Shown: positions 44,510-55,125 of the stretch, piece by piece | Numbering within the stretch: position 1 is the stretch's first letter | Layout of the letters: each line of letters starts with the position of its first letter | Assembly (NCBI GenBank): GCA_030386875.1 | Contig: CM059564.1 | Span: 49,248,075-49,312,074 of the forward strand | From: Morinoia aosen | Lineage: Eukaryota > Arthropoda > Malacostraca > Amphipoda > Talitridae | Direction of reading: 5' to 3' | DNA: 64,000 nucleotides | Position numbers and translations under genes: made by a program | Notes under the pieces: model-generated | What the model was told of the DNA's origin: nothing | Seen by the model: the letters and a program-made list of their open reading frames with translations, nothing else | Database searches by the model: none

Positions 44510-44850
44510 TGATTTTAAGACAGTTTCAGCCTCCCTTACCACAACAAAGATGTTCGAAGAGAGGAAGGATGAAGGCACCATTAAGTATGGTGTTAAGGGA
44601 ACACAGCATCTATGCACTAGGTGTGTTCACCTCCAGGATCTCACGTGCATAGAAACAGTAAGTAGAGAAGGAAGGTTAGGAAACAAGATGAAAGTTGAAG
44701 AAGAAAGTCAGAGGTGCTAAGAAACAGGACAGCAGTGAACAAAAAAAAAAGGTGATCCTTAACAAAACAAAAACCATTTTATTTCAACAAAAAGAAGGCC
44801 TCCTCAAATCTCAGCCTGGAACATCACATTTTCCACCCAAAGGTGCTAAT
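44510..44850 (-). mobile_element. SINE-like family A, reversed copy 8
   Basis: It starts with TTTCAGCCTCCCTTACCACA and includes AGAGAGGAAGGATGAAGGCA, AGGACAGCAGTGAACAAAAA and AAAAAGAAGGCCTCCTCAAA, then a diverged head (AAAGGTGCTAATGCATAGAT). It is in tandem with its neighbours, as SINE copies often are. Confidence 0.8.
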
Positions 44851-45215
44851 GCATAGATTATATTAGATTATAATATAGTTTAAGTCTTCCTAACCGCTTA
44901 AAAAGAGTGTGTCAAAGAGAGGAAGGCCCTATTTAGTATGGAGATAAGGGAATAAGGAATCTATGCAGAAAGTGCATGGAAACAGTGAATTGAGAAAGAA
45001 GTTCATTACACAAAATAAAAGTTGAGGAAAAAGTACAGTAGTGAGGGCTGAAAAATAGGATAGCAGTAAACTTAAAAAAAGGTGGTCCCTAACATAAAAA
45101 AAAAATTTCATTTCAACAAAATAGAGGCCTACCTAACTCTCAGCTCAGACTCATATTTTCTCACTGGGAGTGCTAATTCCCATAGATGCAATAGTTGCAC
45201 TCCCCTAGGGGGAAC
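44851..45215 (-). mobile_element. SINE-like family A, reversed copy 9, near full length
   Basis: Tail (ATTATATTAGATTATAATAT), middle and full head are present. The head shows the inverted pair GGGAGTGC...GCACTCCC around CTAATTCCCATAGATGCAAT, then CCTAGGGGG. It is the clearest copy for the 5' hairpin. Confidence 0.85.
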
Positions 45216-47496
45216 AAAAAATGTAAAACTCACGAATAAATTGAGACTAAACATATTATAATTTTTGAATGAGATCTCTAACAGTGACAGGTTCCTTTTG
45301 GAGGCTCAAATTCCATCATTGATGAGAAAAAATTTCTTCATATTCTCAACTTAAGACAGAAATTGTGTTTGCCATGACTGACCACAAGTTTTTTAACTAA
45401 TATTGCTACTGGCAGGAATTTCTATAATAAAACTATTATTAATACACTTATCAAAGCAAATATTTAATACAAAAACTGGATTTCATTGGCAATGCAATCA
45501 AAGCCCTACTGAAAATAGACTGCTTCAAAATTTGAATGTGGCATGTCTCAAGATAATTTAGATTAAAATTTTTCTAATACCTATGAATGATTTGTGACAG
45601 AAAGAAATTATTGTAAAAACAGTGCACTTTTGTAATAATTTCTAAAATATTATTAGCTAAATTTATAACAGTGCATTAAAAATTTTGTAATGAATACCAA
45701 AGAAAATGTTTTTTTATAGAAAATATGAATAAACAATACCTCAATGATCTGAGTCCACCAACTTTGGAGCAAAACTGTTTTCTCTAGTGAGTGGAGGTGC
45801 TAGATTATTTCATAAAAAGTTTATACTATTTTTTTTTGTTATCTACTAAAATTTTTCCAAGAGAAAGAAATTTCTCACTTTCACAAAGATATTAGTTATC
45901 TATAGAAAGAATATTAAAGTAATAGTAAGTTGTTATTGTTCCATGTATACTGACCAGTACAAAATAAACTCTAACCTTTTCCATTAGGAAATAAAAGCAT
46001 CCTGGGTAAGTTCAAGCCCAAAAAACTACTCATCCAACAGAAATAAACTACAGTAAACTTTAATTGGTGCCATGCATAGTTTACATTCTGTTACCCATGT
46101 AGAAATCGGAGGGCTTGCTAGCATTGTAATACATGTATTGTATAATTAAAAGCTTGAATTGTAAGCCCAGCTATTCTTTTGGATTGCAGAAATATTCAGG
46201 CATATTTTTAGGTTGTGTTAGAGTACACATAATGGAACTGTAATTAACTTTGAGGAAACATTTTATTCTATCAGCAAATTAGATAAATTAAATACAAAAT
46301 TTTACATATCATTTATTCCACCAAATGTACAATGTGAATCTCCATCAACTAATCATGGAGGATTTTTTGCCCAAAGTTCTATAAAATTTCTGAGCCTAAA
46401 ATGCATAATGAAAATAATTATGCAACCTCTGATAGGAATTCCAATGGTGGTTCCATCCTTAAAAATGCTAATGGTTATAAACAGAATACTTATATAGGTA
46501 CTGAATGATTCAACTTCATCTGCATGAGAGCATGATATGCTGGTTATTTATCAGTTGAATTACATTGAATCAAAAATAATTTTTACATAAAATATTTACA
46601 AATCACAATCATCTTCGAGTATTTTATTCAACAAAAAATTTCTGACCAAAGTCAGTAGAAACATCTACTGATGTGATATTCATAAGTTTTGGGATTAAAA
46701 AACTTTGTATTTCAAATTAAAAGTTTACAATGGATAAATTCTTGCTGAACTGTTTCTTTTTGGTAGTTCAATAGAAGAAAACTATATTATTTGTGAGGCT
46801 CCTTACAATATATTCTTTAAAATTAAAAAAAAACTGATAGTGAAACAAAATAACTTTCCAGTTTTTGTGATATTGGCAGCAAATTTATGTAATTTTTTAT
46901 TATATTAAGAAATCCTGATGCAATAAGTGTAAATGATAAGTCAAAAATGAAAGTATTTAATAATATTCAATGATTGATTATGTTCAACAAATTATGCAAA
47001 TCTTTTAATTCGTTGCTAATTATATAAAAAAATGTTACATCCTAATTAGTCATTATGAAGTGATACAAAATTTACCATTTTGCACATTTTCATTCCCATG
47101 CCCACATCAAACTGATATATTCATTTTTACAATACAGAAATTAAATATATGCCTGGAAGCAAGGCATTAAAACTGGTTCTACTGAAATGCTCATCCAGTA
47201 TTAAGAGTTTTCAACAGAAAAAAATATTACAAATAATAACATGGCATATATTTTTATCATGGATTATTTTGGTGCAATCCTGCAAGTTAAATGAACACTA
47301 AATAAGAGCACTACAGCCAAACATCCTGCAAGGCAATCTCATATCAAATTGCAATTCAAGAAGAATTACCATAGTAATATTGAATCTTTGTGTACATTAG
47401 TGTTTCTGAATTCTCATTCAAAAAATGTTATTTTAGCAAGAATTAAGAATGAAAGTTGAAGTTACCAAGATTTTACCTCATGAATAGGAAAGTTAA
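45216..47496. other. Intergenic, AT-rich, nothing recognised
   Basis: About 2.3 kb with no credible ORF, exon or repeat structure visible by eye. Confidence 0.5.
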
Positions 47497-47717
47497 CTCT
47501 TTAACACCCACATTTTTATACTCATATTACCGTTATCACAACCACTATCACTAAGCCGACACTGGCATTAGGTAGTCACTGTTATCAAGATGTGGAAGGA
47601 ACTGCCACTCGGCAGTGAAGTTCAAAGGACATACTAGTGAACAAATTGAATAAGAAATACAATATATTATTGTCATCTTTGAAAGAGGACCGTACAGTCC
47701 ACTTGGGCGTTAAAGGG
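47497..47717. mobile_element. Small TTAA-type MITE (piggyBac-like ends)
   Basis: The left end CTCTTTAACACCCA and the right end on the other strand CCCTTTAACGCCCA are near-identical inverted repeats. The left flank is TTAA (47493-47496); the right flank is ATAA (47718-47721), one base off. 221 bp, non-coding. Confidence 0.55.
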
Positions 47718-48419
47718 ATAATCAAATAACATGCTACTAGCATTGAGTATTTTTCTCAACTGCGTTTCTACAACTAACAAAGAGCAACATTTAGCATTGC
47801 TCAAAATATTTTTGAACAATAGTTAAAAGGTTGAAAAATATTCTGCAGAGACAATGGATTATGAGACTTCATCAAAATCAAATAAATAATAATGACTATG
47901 AATTACTTATAACAGTTTGTTTAAAAATTTACCATGAATATATGTAAATCTAAATGAAAACATGCATCTCAATTATTTAACTTATTTTAATGGTTATTTA
48001 ATTAATAATGAATAAATTTAACATAAACATATTTTAAATGAAAATTATCAACATTTCTAACAAATTAGCAATCTACAACAAATTTAGTTTCAAATTGTCA
48101 CATATTATCTAAAAGTCTTTTAAATTGGTCAAAAATATTAAAGAACTAAAAATAAATTGAGAGGTATAGGTACTTTGTGTTATATCAGAAGTCCCAAATA
48201 ATTGACAAAAAAGAAATAGTCATTTTCACATTTCCTAATGTAGTAGCAGAATAGTTTAATTCTTTAGGTAGAAGCACTTGCATGCTTCAAGAAAAATATA
48301 GCATAAATTACAAACTTAGTTACATTTACTAGTTGGATCATACAAAAACTGTCAGATTATAATATTTTAATTTTTTTCTTTTTGGTATTTTTTAAATTTA
48401 ATTCAGAAAAAATTAAGGT
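47718..48419. other. Intergenic, AT-rich, nothing recognised
   Basis: No ORF or repeat structure that I can support. Confidence 0.5.
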
Positions 48420-48424
48420 AAATG

Positions 48425-48955
48425 TGTAGCGTTGGTCAGTAATCGATTTTTGAGTTTTCAGTGCTTAAACGTAGTTAATTAGATCGAAATAAACAAGTTT
48501 TCTTCTATGCACTTTCCGTCGTAAACGAGTATTTAACGAGTTATGGCGGTAAGTTTAGTTTCGTCTTTGATGACGAATGCGCTCGAACAAACAGCTACTC
48601 ATTAATTTTCAAATTTTTGTTGCTTGAATCATGGTAATAACATCGAAATAAACAACTTTTTTCTATACACTTTTTTTGTCAAATGAGTATTTAAGGAGGT
48701 ATAGCGGTAGGTTTGGTTTCGTCTTTGATGACGATCGAACTCGAAGCGAGACGGCATTGCAGTGTTGCCGTCCGACGTGCTGTTTGAATTAGTTCCCGCT
48801 TCAAACACTGGAGTTACGGTCAGTAATTTACCGCTATAACTTGTAAAATATTCATTTACGACGGAAAGTGCATAGAAGAAAACTAGTTTATTTTGCTCTA
48901 ATTAACTACGATTAGACACCGAAAAGTGGAAAATCGATTACTGACCAACGCTACA
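48425..48955. mobile_element. MITE family M, copy 1 (ends TGTAGCGTTGG)
   Basis: Inverted terminal repeats of ~125 bp run from TGTAGCGTTGGTCAGTAATC at both ends through AAGTTTTCTTCTATGCACTT to GCGGTAA. AAATG flanks both sides (48420-48424, 48956-48960). The inner half of the repeat (AAATAAACAA...GCGGTAGGTTTGGTTTCGTC) is repeated once more inside. 531 bp, non-coding. Confidence 0.85.
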
Positions 48956-49029
48956 AAATGACCAAAATTAATATGAACATAAATAAATTTAATGATATTA
49001 TACTAGATAAGTTAGTATAAATGTTTATA

Positions 49030-49600
49030 ACCACTACATAGGTGCTCCAAAGAGAGATATGATGAAGGCACTCTTTTATAAAAGGTTTAGGTCAAAGTAA
49101 GTTCATGCACAAGGTTTTTTCCTCCACAAGGTTAACATCGGCATCTTTGGGATGCTTTATTTCCAATCAAGCCTGATACATATGATCTTAGCATTGGTTT
49201 TTCAAATGTCTTATAACTAACCCTATATATAGGACACCATGACGGTTCCCCCGTAAAGCCGGTACCCATTTCCGACACCTGGGTCCAGTGGGGTATTGTG
49301 CTTGAGCTTTCCCTTATACCCAACAGGGAAAATCTCCGCGCCAGCGCCGGGAATCGAACCCGCGACTCCAACATACGAGCCCGATCCCTTAACCACTGTA
49401 CCACGGAGAGGCCCTCTGCACATCAATATATAGTAAAGAAAAAAGGTAACAGGTGATGAAAAGCAGAATAGTAAAACAAAAATGACAGCTCTTCATAAAA
49501 TAAAAGCCTATTCTGTATCAGCATAATTTATCTAATCTTTCAAAATAATCTTCAGTTCAGGATTTTATATTGCTAGGACCTAAATCTCTTAGGAGTCTTT
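49030..49600 (-). mobile_element. SINE-like family A, reversed copy 10, split by a tRNA-SINE
   Basis: 49030-49139 (AGGTGCTCCAAAGAGAGATA, CATGCACAAGG) and 49413-49600 (GGTGATGAAAAGCAG, AAAATAAAAGCCTATTCTGT, CTTCAGTTCAGGATT) are the two parts of one diverged copy. The sequence between them is the tRNA-headed SINE. Confidence 0.6.
49140..49412 (-). mobile_element. tRNA-headed SINE, copy 2
   Basis: On the minus strand it starts CTCTCCGTGGTACAGTGGTT (A box) and has GCGGGTTCGATTCCCGGC (B box), so the head is tRNA-like. The body GGTGTCGGAAATGGGTACCG is shared with the copy at 53778. The 3' end is ATCAGGCTTGATTGGAAATA followed by AAGC. It is not a functional tRNA: the cloverleaf is embedded in a longer element. 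Confidence 0.88.
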
Positions 49601-49925
49601 CTGACCTATTCCTGAAAAATTAAAGCTTACATAATCCTTGACTTAGAGATGTTCACCAAACTATTTATGCTTTTAAACAATTAATTGAAAATATAAAGTA
49701 CAAAAATTTATTCATAGAGCTTCAATAACTAGCTTCAAACTTTTAGGTAAACCTCTTTAGGGCGCAGCCGGGAGTAGGAAGCACTCAAATTTATACACAA
49801 ACATTGAACTATCCATGCTCCAGAAACTTTATCATAAACTCTACCAATACAATGAAAAAAAAAACTACTATGATCATGAATAAATATTTAACACCTAGTA
49901 ATATTGTAACAATTTGAGAATTTAA

Positions 49926-51385
49926 GGGAAGCATTTTGGGGCATCTGCAGTCCAAAAGTTGATTCTCCCGATTTTTTTTTATTGCTTTAAATGAGTTAGA
50001 GACATGTCCCCGAATGTCTGTAAAAATATCAGGAACCTACCCCAGAGCTAACGTCCCTCCCGGGGGGGGGGGAGGGCATCCCTCTTACGGACCTTTTTTT
50101 TCATTTTTGAACCTAAAGCAATGAAATTTGGTATACTGATAGGAAATGCAATTTTGAATCATTTATCATCAATGACAAAATGCGATTTTCTTGAAAAGAA
50201 AACGGGAAATCATAGAAAACGACATTTTTGGGGGGTTTTCTAAATGCTTCTCCTCCTACAGTTTTTGAGCTACAGTAATGACTTTGGTATCATTGAATGC
50301 AGAATAACGTGGACAAAAAAAAAAAAAAAAAATCTGAAATTTTCAATTTTTTTCCATTTCATTTTTTTATATATTTCATCATTCATATTCCTCATCCCCA
50401 TCCGAATATTTTTTTTATTATTGAATTTAGAGCAATGAAATTTGGTATACTGATAGGAAATACAATTTAGAATCATTTATCATTCATGACAAAATGCGAT
50501 TTTCTTGAAAAGAAAATGGGAAATCATAGAAAACGACATTTGGGGGGGGGGTTTCTAAATGCTTTTTCTCTGATAGTTTTTGAGCTACAGTAATGATTTT
50601 GGTATCATTGGATGCAGAATAACGTGGACATTCCAAAAACTTGAATGCTTTTCCTCAAATTTCCAATATAAAAATTTAAAAAATTAAAAAGAAAAAAAAT
50701 CAAAATATTCTCAAGAAAATTCAAATTTATGACGTCATAACTTTGAAACAAGAATGAATTTTGAAAAATTTCTCAATACATTTCAAAGCCCTTGTTTTTC
50801 TGCATCCAATGATACCAAAATCATCACTGTAGCTCAAAAAATGTAGGAGGAGAAGCATTTTGTTTCTTAAAAATAGGTTTTATAAAAAAAGTAACTTATC
50901 AAGACGTTTGTCATTACATCTTCGAAGTTTACAAAGCTAGAGCAATGCGGTTTGTTGCATTTGAAAGTGACATATGTGCTCTATCAATATTACGGGGCGA
51001 TTTCCAAAATTGTTTCTGGAAAGATTTCCGTAGACTTTTTTACCCTAAAATTTATAACTTTTGCATTGAGACTCTGACAAAAAAATTCATATAAATTCGG
51101 AATGAAATAAATCAAAAATTCCCCCCGTATTATGGATAGAGCGCACGTTTGACTTTCAAATGCAACAAACCGCATTGCTCTAGCTTTGTAAATTTCGAAG
51201 ATGTAATGAATAATATATGTATATATATAATTTTTTTTTTTTTCAAATACAAAATTTTCTATGGCCTTATGAAAAATTTTTGTTTAAGATAAGTTGTTAC
51301 AAATGTGGAGATCTAGTAGTCTGCAAATTTTCATAGACGTACGTCCAATAGAACCAAAGTTGACCATTTCATCAAAATGGTTCCC
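49926..51385. mobile_element. TTAA-flanked foldback element with nested inverted and direct repeats
   Basis: The outer ends are inverted repeats, GGGAAGCATTTTGGGGCATC on the left and GGGAACCATTTTGATGAAAT on the other strand at the right, with TTAA at 49922-49925 and 51386-51389. Inside are a ~313-bp direct duplication (AGCAATGAAATTTGGTATAC at about 50117 and 50430), an inverted copy of part of it at about 50800-50865, and a hairpin with arms of ~80 bp (50925-50995 and 51120-51200, AAAGCTAGAGCAATGCGGTT). No coding capacity. The target site suggests the piggyBac superfamily. Confidence 0.72.
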
Positions 51386-51414
51386 TTAACACAAGCACTT
51401 AAATTTGAAAGTGA

Positions 51415-52511
51415 GGGGTAAGAGTGCCAGTGCCTTTGTAACAGCCTACACAGTTCCCTAGGAAACACAATATTTATGCAAGAATTCAGTGCCTGTGTAC
51501 CAAACTTGTCTAATAAACTACTGAGGACCCACTAATCTTTGTCACAAACTACCATTGGCAAGCATCACTGGGACAACCAGTACATCAAAAACCATCCTCA
51601 GGCAAGGGGGTTCACTACAATCTACGGTAAATCTGAAGGAGATGACAGTTGTCGATTTTCCACTTTTTGGTGCCTGAACCTAATTAATTGAATCAAAATA
51701 AACAAGTTTTCTTCTATTCTTTTTTCGTCTCAAATGAGTATTTTATGATTTATAGCGGTAAGTTTAGTTTCGTCATTGATGAATGCGCTCGAATAAACAG
51801 CTACTCATCGATTTTTGAATTTTTGTTGCTTGAAACATGGTAATAACATCAAAATAAACAACTTTTCTTCTATACACTTTTTCGTCAAATGAGTATTTAA
51901 CGAGGTATAGCGGTAGGTTTGGTTTCGTCTTTCAAGACAGAGCGCTGGAAGCGAGACGCCATTGCAGTATTGCCATACAGCTCGATCCAAGAATTTCTTT
52001 CCGCTTCAAAGACTGGAGTTGCGGTAAGTCATTTACCGCTATAACTAATAAAATACTCATTTGAGACAAAAAGTGCATAGAAGAAAACTTGTTTATTTCG
52101 ATCTAATTAACTATGCTAAGGCATCGAAATTTACAAAATCGACAACTGTCATCTCCTTCAGATTTACCCAATCTACTTAACATGACTACATTAATCCAGT
52201 CCTTGTCTCTTACTCCAGGCAGATGCAAGGAAAATTTTCATAGCATCAATGATACTCAAATTACACTCCTGATCCAATCCAGCAAGACAGCTCTTACCAC
52301 AATTATCTTCAGCACATCTGGTATACACCTCATTCTCTCCATACTGCTCAAACACCACATTTATGAAAATCTGCCTCTCTTGCTCACACTTTCTACATTC
52401 CAGCATAAAATGTTCAATTGTTTCCTCCACTCTCCTAACACACTGGCAACATAATCTATTATTGTTCTTATCCCACCTCCATGTTGTGGTTCACTGTTGA
52501 CAAACATCAGC
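51415..52511 (-). mobile_element. LINE 3' fragment, copy 2, split by MITE M copy 2
   Basis: The minus strand encodes the reverse-transcriptase C-terminal tail (MEETIEHFMLECRKCEQER, 52430-52191). Its 3' UTR continues on the far side of the MITE (51625-51415, sharing ACCATTGGCAAGCATCACTG-type sequence with copy 1). It is truncated at both ends and not functional. Confidence 0.8.
51626..52168. mobile_element. MITE family M, copy 2 (ends GGTAAATCTGAAGG)
   Basis: The body matches copy 1 (AAATAAACAAGTTTTCTTCT, GCGGTAAGTTTAGTTTCGTC, AACAGCTACTCATCGATTTT), but the outermost ~25-30 bp differ. Both ends here are GGTAAATCTGAAGGAGATGA as inverted repeats. CAATCTAC flanks both sides exactly (51618-51625, 52169-52176), an 8-bp duplication. 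It is inserted in a LINE 3' UTR. Confidence 0.9.
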
Positions 52512-53216
52512 TGAACTTGAACTTGAACTTGAACTTGAGGGCCGACAGTGTCGGGGCCTTTGTAACGGCCTACAATTCCCTCCACAATTTTCACACAAAG
52601 AGTTCAGCGCCTGGTACCAGACTTGTCCACTAAACTACTCAGGATCTACGATCCTTGTCACAAGCCTCCATTGGAAGGCATCACCGGGACAGCCAGTGTG
52701 TCAAAACACCATCCCCCAGCACATTGGGTCATTACCGCCCATTCTACCAGACTGGCTCATTCCAGTCACTGTCTCTTACTCCAGGCACGCACAAGAAACA
52801 CTTTCATAGCCTCAGTGATACTCGCATTACACTCCTGATCCAATCCAGCAAGACAGCTCATACCGCAATCATCTTCAGCACATCTGGCATTCCACTCATT
52901 CTCTCCATACTGCTCAGACACCACATTCATAAAACTCTCTCTCTCTTGCTCATACTTACTACATTTTAGCACAAAATGCTCAATTGTTTCCTCTACTCCA
53001 CTATTACACTGCTGACATAATCTGATATTATTCTCATTCCATCTCCATGTACGTCTGTTCACACTCAATGACTTGCATCTCACAGCAAACAAGAGTTGAC
53101 TTCCAAAACTACCATCATAGAACAGCTCAAACTTAGGTGCTTTCTTTTTCATATACCAGTTAAGTGTAGGCTTCCGCATCATGCTAAGCTTCCACTTATT
53201 CAATCCATACTCTTTT
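52512..53216 (-). mobile_element. LINE 3' fragment, copy 1
   Basis: Minus-strand frame 53203-52766 encodes a non-LTR reverse-transcriptase C-terminal region with a Cys/His segment (LCQQCNSGVEETIEHFVLKC). The 3' UTR ends in a palindromic GGCCCCGACACTGTCGGCC and a short tail of about four AAGTTC units (about 52512-52536). It is 5'-truncated. It is in tandem with copy 2, whose start abuts this tail. The host gene context is intergenic. Confidence 0.85.
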
Positions 53217-53777
53217 ACATAGCTGACTACAATGATGGCTTTTATTAAAATGCGGAGCAGCGAAAAAACTTGAAAGATATTTTTCTGTGTTTAAAACTTG
53301 CAAATTTAATTTATTGTTGGAATCGATTTAGCCTAGGATATTCTAAAAATTCGAAATAGTTTATTAAAAACTTTAAAAGTGCATTCAATTGTCGATAGGG
53401 TATTTTTAGATTTTCATATGTTATTACCTACCGTTAGAATTTGCGCTTAAAACATATTAAAACATGTTCATCACATAAGTCAATACCGTTATTGAAAACA
53501 AATGTTTGAATATGATTTTTTACAAATGGTATAATGTACATAGCATGATAAAATTTAGGTACGTGATGTAGAGGATAAGGAACAATTTAGCGAAGATAGA
53601 TCAATAGATTGCTAATTTAATGAGTTTTTGTCAAAATTCTAAAAATTGCTAGCTAAATTTAAATAAATGTATTCGAAAATCAGTGGTTGTAGAACAATTA
53701 CGGTCACATACATTTATCAAGTTTTCCTCTTGTAAAACTTTTTACATGAGTTCAAGTCTGCAACTTTGTTCTTTGTG
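53217..53777. other. Intergenic, nothing recognised
   Basis: AT-rich spacer between the LINE fragment and the tRNA-headed SINE, with no ORF or repeat I can support. Confidence 0.5.
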
Positions 53778-54022
53778 GTCGCCGTGGCTGAGTGGTTAAG
53801 AACACGTCCTTTTGTGAAGGTGTTGGCAGTTCGAATCCCGTGATTTCTCCCCGTTGAGAAAAGAGAGAACTCGTGCACAATTCCCCACTCTAGCCAGGTG
53901 TCGGAAATGGGTACCGGCTTGACCGTGAGTAGCCGTAATTGTGTCCTGGTGTTATTTATAAGGCAGTTGAAAAACTAATGTACAAGATGATATCAGGCTT
54001 AATTGATTGAAATAAAGCTTCC
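53778..54022 (+). mobile_element. tRNA-headed SINE, copy 1
   Basis: It starts GTCGCCGTGGCTGAGTGG (A box, tRNA-Leu/Ser-like) and has AGTTCGAATCCCGTG (B box). The body GGTGTCGGAAATGGGTACCG and the end ATCAGGCTTAATTGATTGAA plus ATAAAGC match the reversed copy at 49140. The tRNA-like head differs clearly from that copy's head. Confidence 0.88.
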
Positions 54023-55125
54023 TTTCGATTCTCTCAGCTGTTCAACCCCTGACAGGGATATTAAAGTACCTACTGCTTGTTCAGCCATCAACTGCATAAT
54101 ATGTAAATACTTTTATTTAAAAATTGTAAAATATTCTCGTGTTCGCCTAGATTTTGACCGTCAAATTTTGGCAATGCACAGTCTTCTCCGCTGTGCACAG
54201 CATGATGCCTCTCGCGTTGCAAGTAATTTTTAATTTGAAGAGGTAAGATGATGGGCTAGTCATCAAAACTGATTTCAAACAGTGATAAATTATTACCCGT
54301 AAAAAGCAAAAAAGATCTTGAAAGAATCAAAGTCTCTTGCAGACCAACGTGCGACGTGTTAAATATTGTTAAGTTATTTATAATGAAAATAAAAAAATCT
54401 ACTGTAAGAAAGGATAAGTAAAGCAAGACGAGATAATTGAACATTTATTTGATTAACAAGGAAGGCTGGCTGAGACAGGCACTTGATATAGATATGATAA
54501 TCACAGAAAATCAGATACAGCATCATAAAGGAAAACACAAGAATGGCTTGGAAGAACCAAAAATTGCATTAAAAAAAATTAGTTTCTTTCGCGTTGGCTG
54601 ACACAGAATCAGCGTGAGCTATACAAAGAATGCCAATTCCGTACTGAAAACATTGCTTCTACAAGATACGCGAACTGAATAAAATCAATTCTTCCTGCTA
54701 TGGTGATTAATGGTCGTTCACACATGATATATTATAATAATTTCCTAATCGTTGGAAATATTATCTAAAATTAAGCATTCACGCACGTGGCCATCTTATA
54801 CTAATTTTTTACAGGACCACGAAGTGACTAAAAGCAAAAGGCAAGGTCATTATCACTGAAATTCTTACCCATACTTCGAAAATGCTCAACGTAGCCTCAA
54901 ATTTCCTAGTAAAGAATATTCATGAAATTCATTACCAGAAAAAAAAATTGGTTTACTGAAAACAAGCAGGCGCGATTCATCACTAAACTAGAGTCGAACA
55001 AATAAAAGAACTATGCATTCGTAAGAGGATATCCTTACAAACCATACTAACCATCGGTCGAATCGAGAAAAGACATACTGAGTTCGAAGGGATAGAAGAA
55101 ACAAATAGACATGCCATAATCGAGC
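54023..55125 (-). other. MLCK 3' UTR / intergenic
   Basis: No ORF is recognisable. A minus-strand AATAAA at 54449-54444 lies ~680 bp past the MLCK stop and could be its poly(A) signal. I see no exon encoding a further Ig domain here. Confidence 0.4.

Noticed and set aside
49223-49404. Minus-strand open frames of 60-90 codons
   Set aside because: They lie entirely within the tRNA-headed SINE and its neighbour.
53778-53850. tRNA gene (A-box and B-box sequence)
   Set aside because: The tRNA-like part continues into a body shared with the reversed copy at 49140, and the stems do not close well. It is a SINE head.
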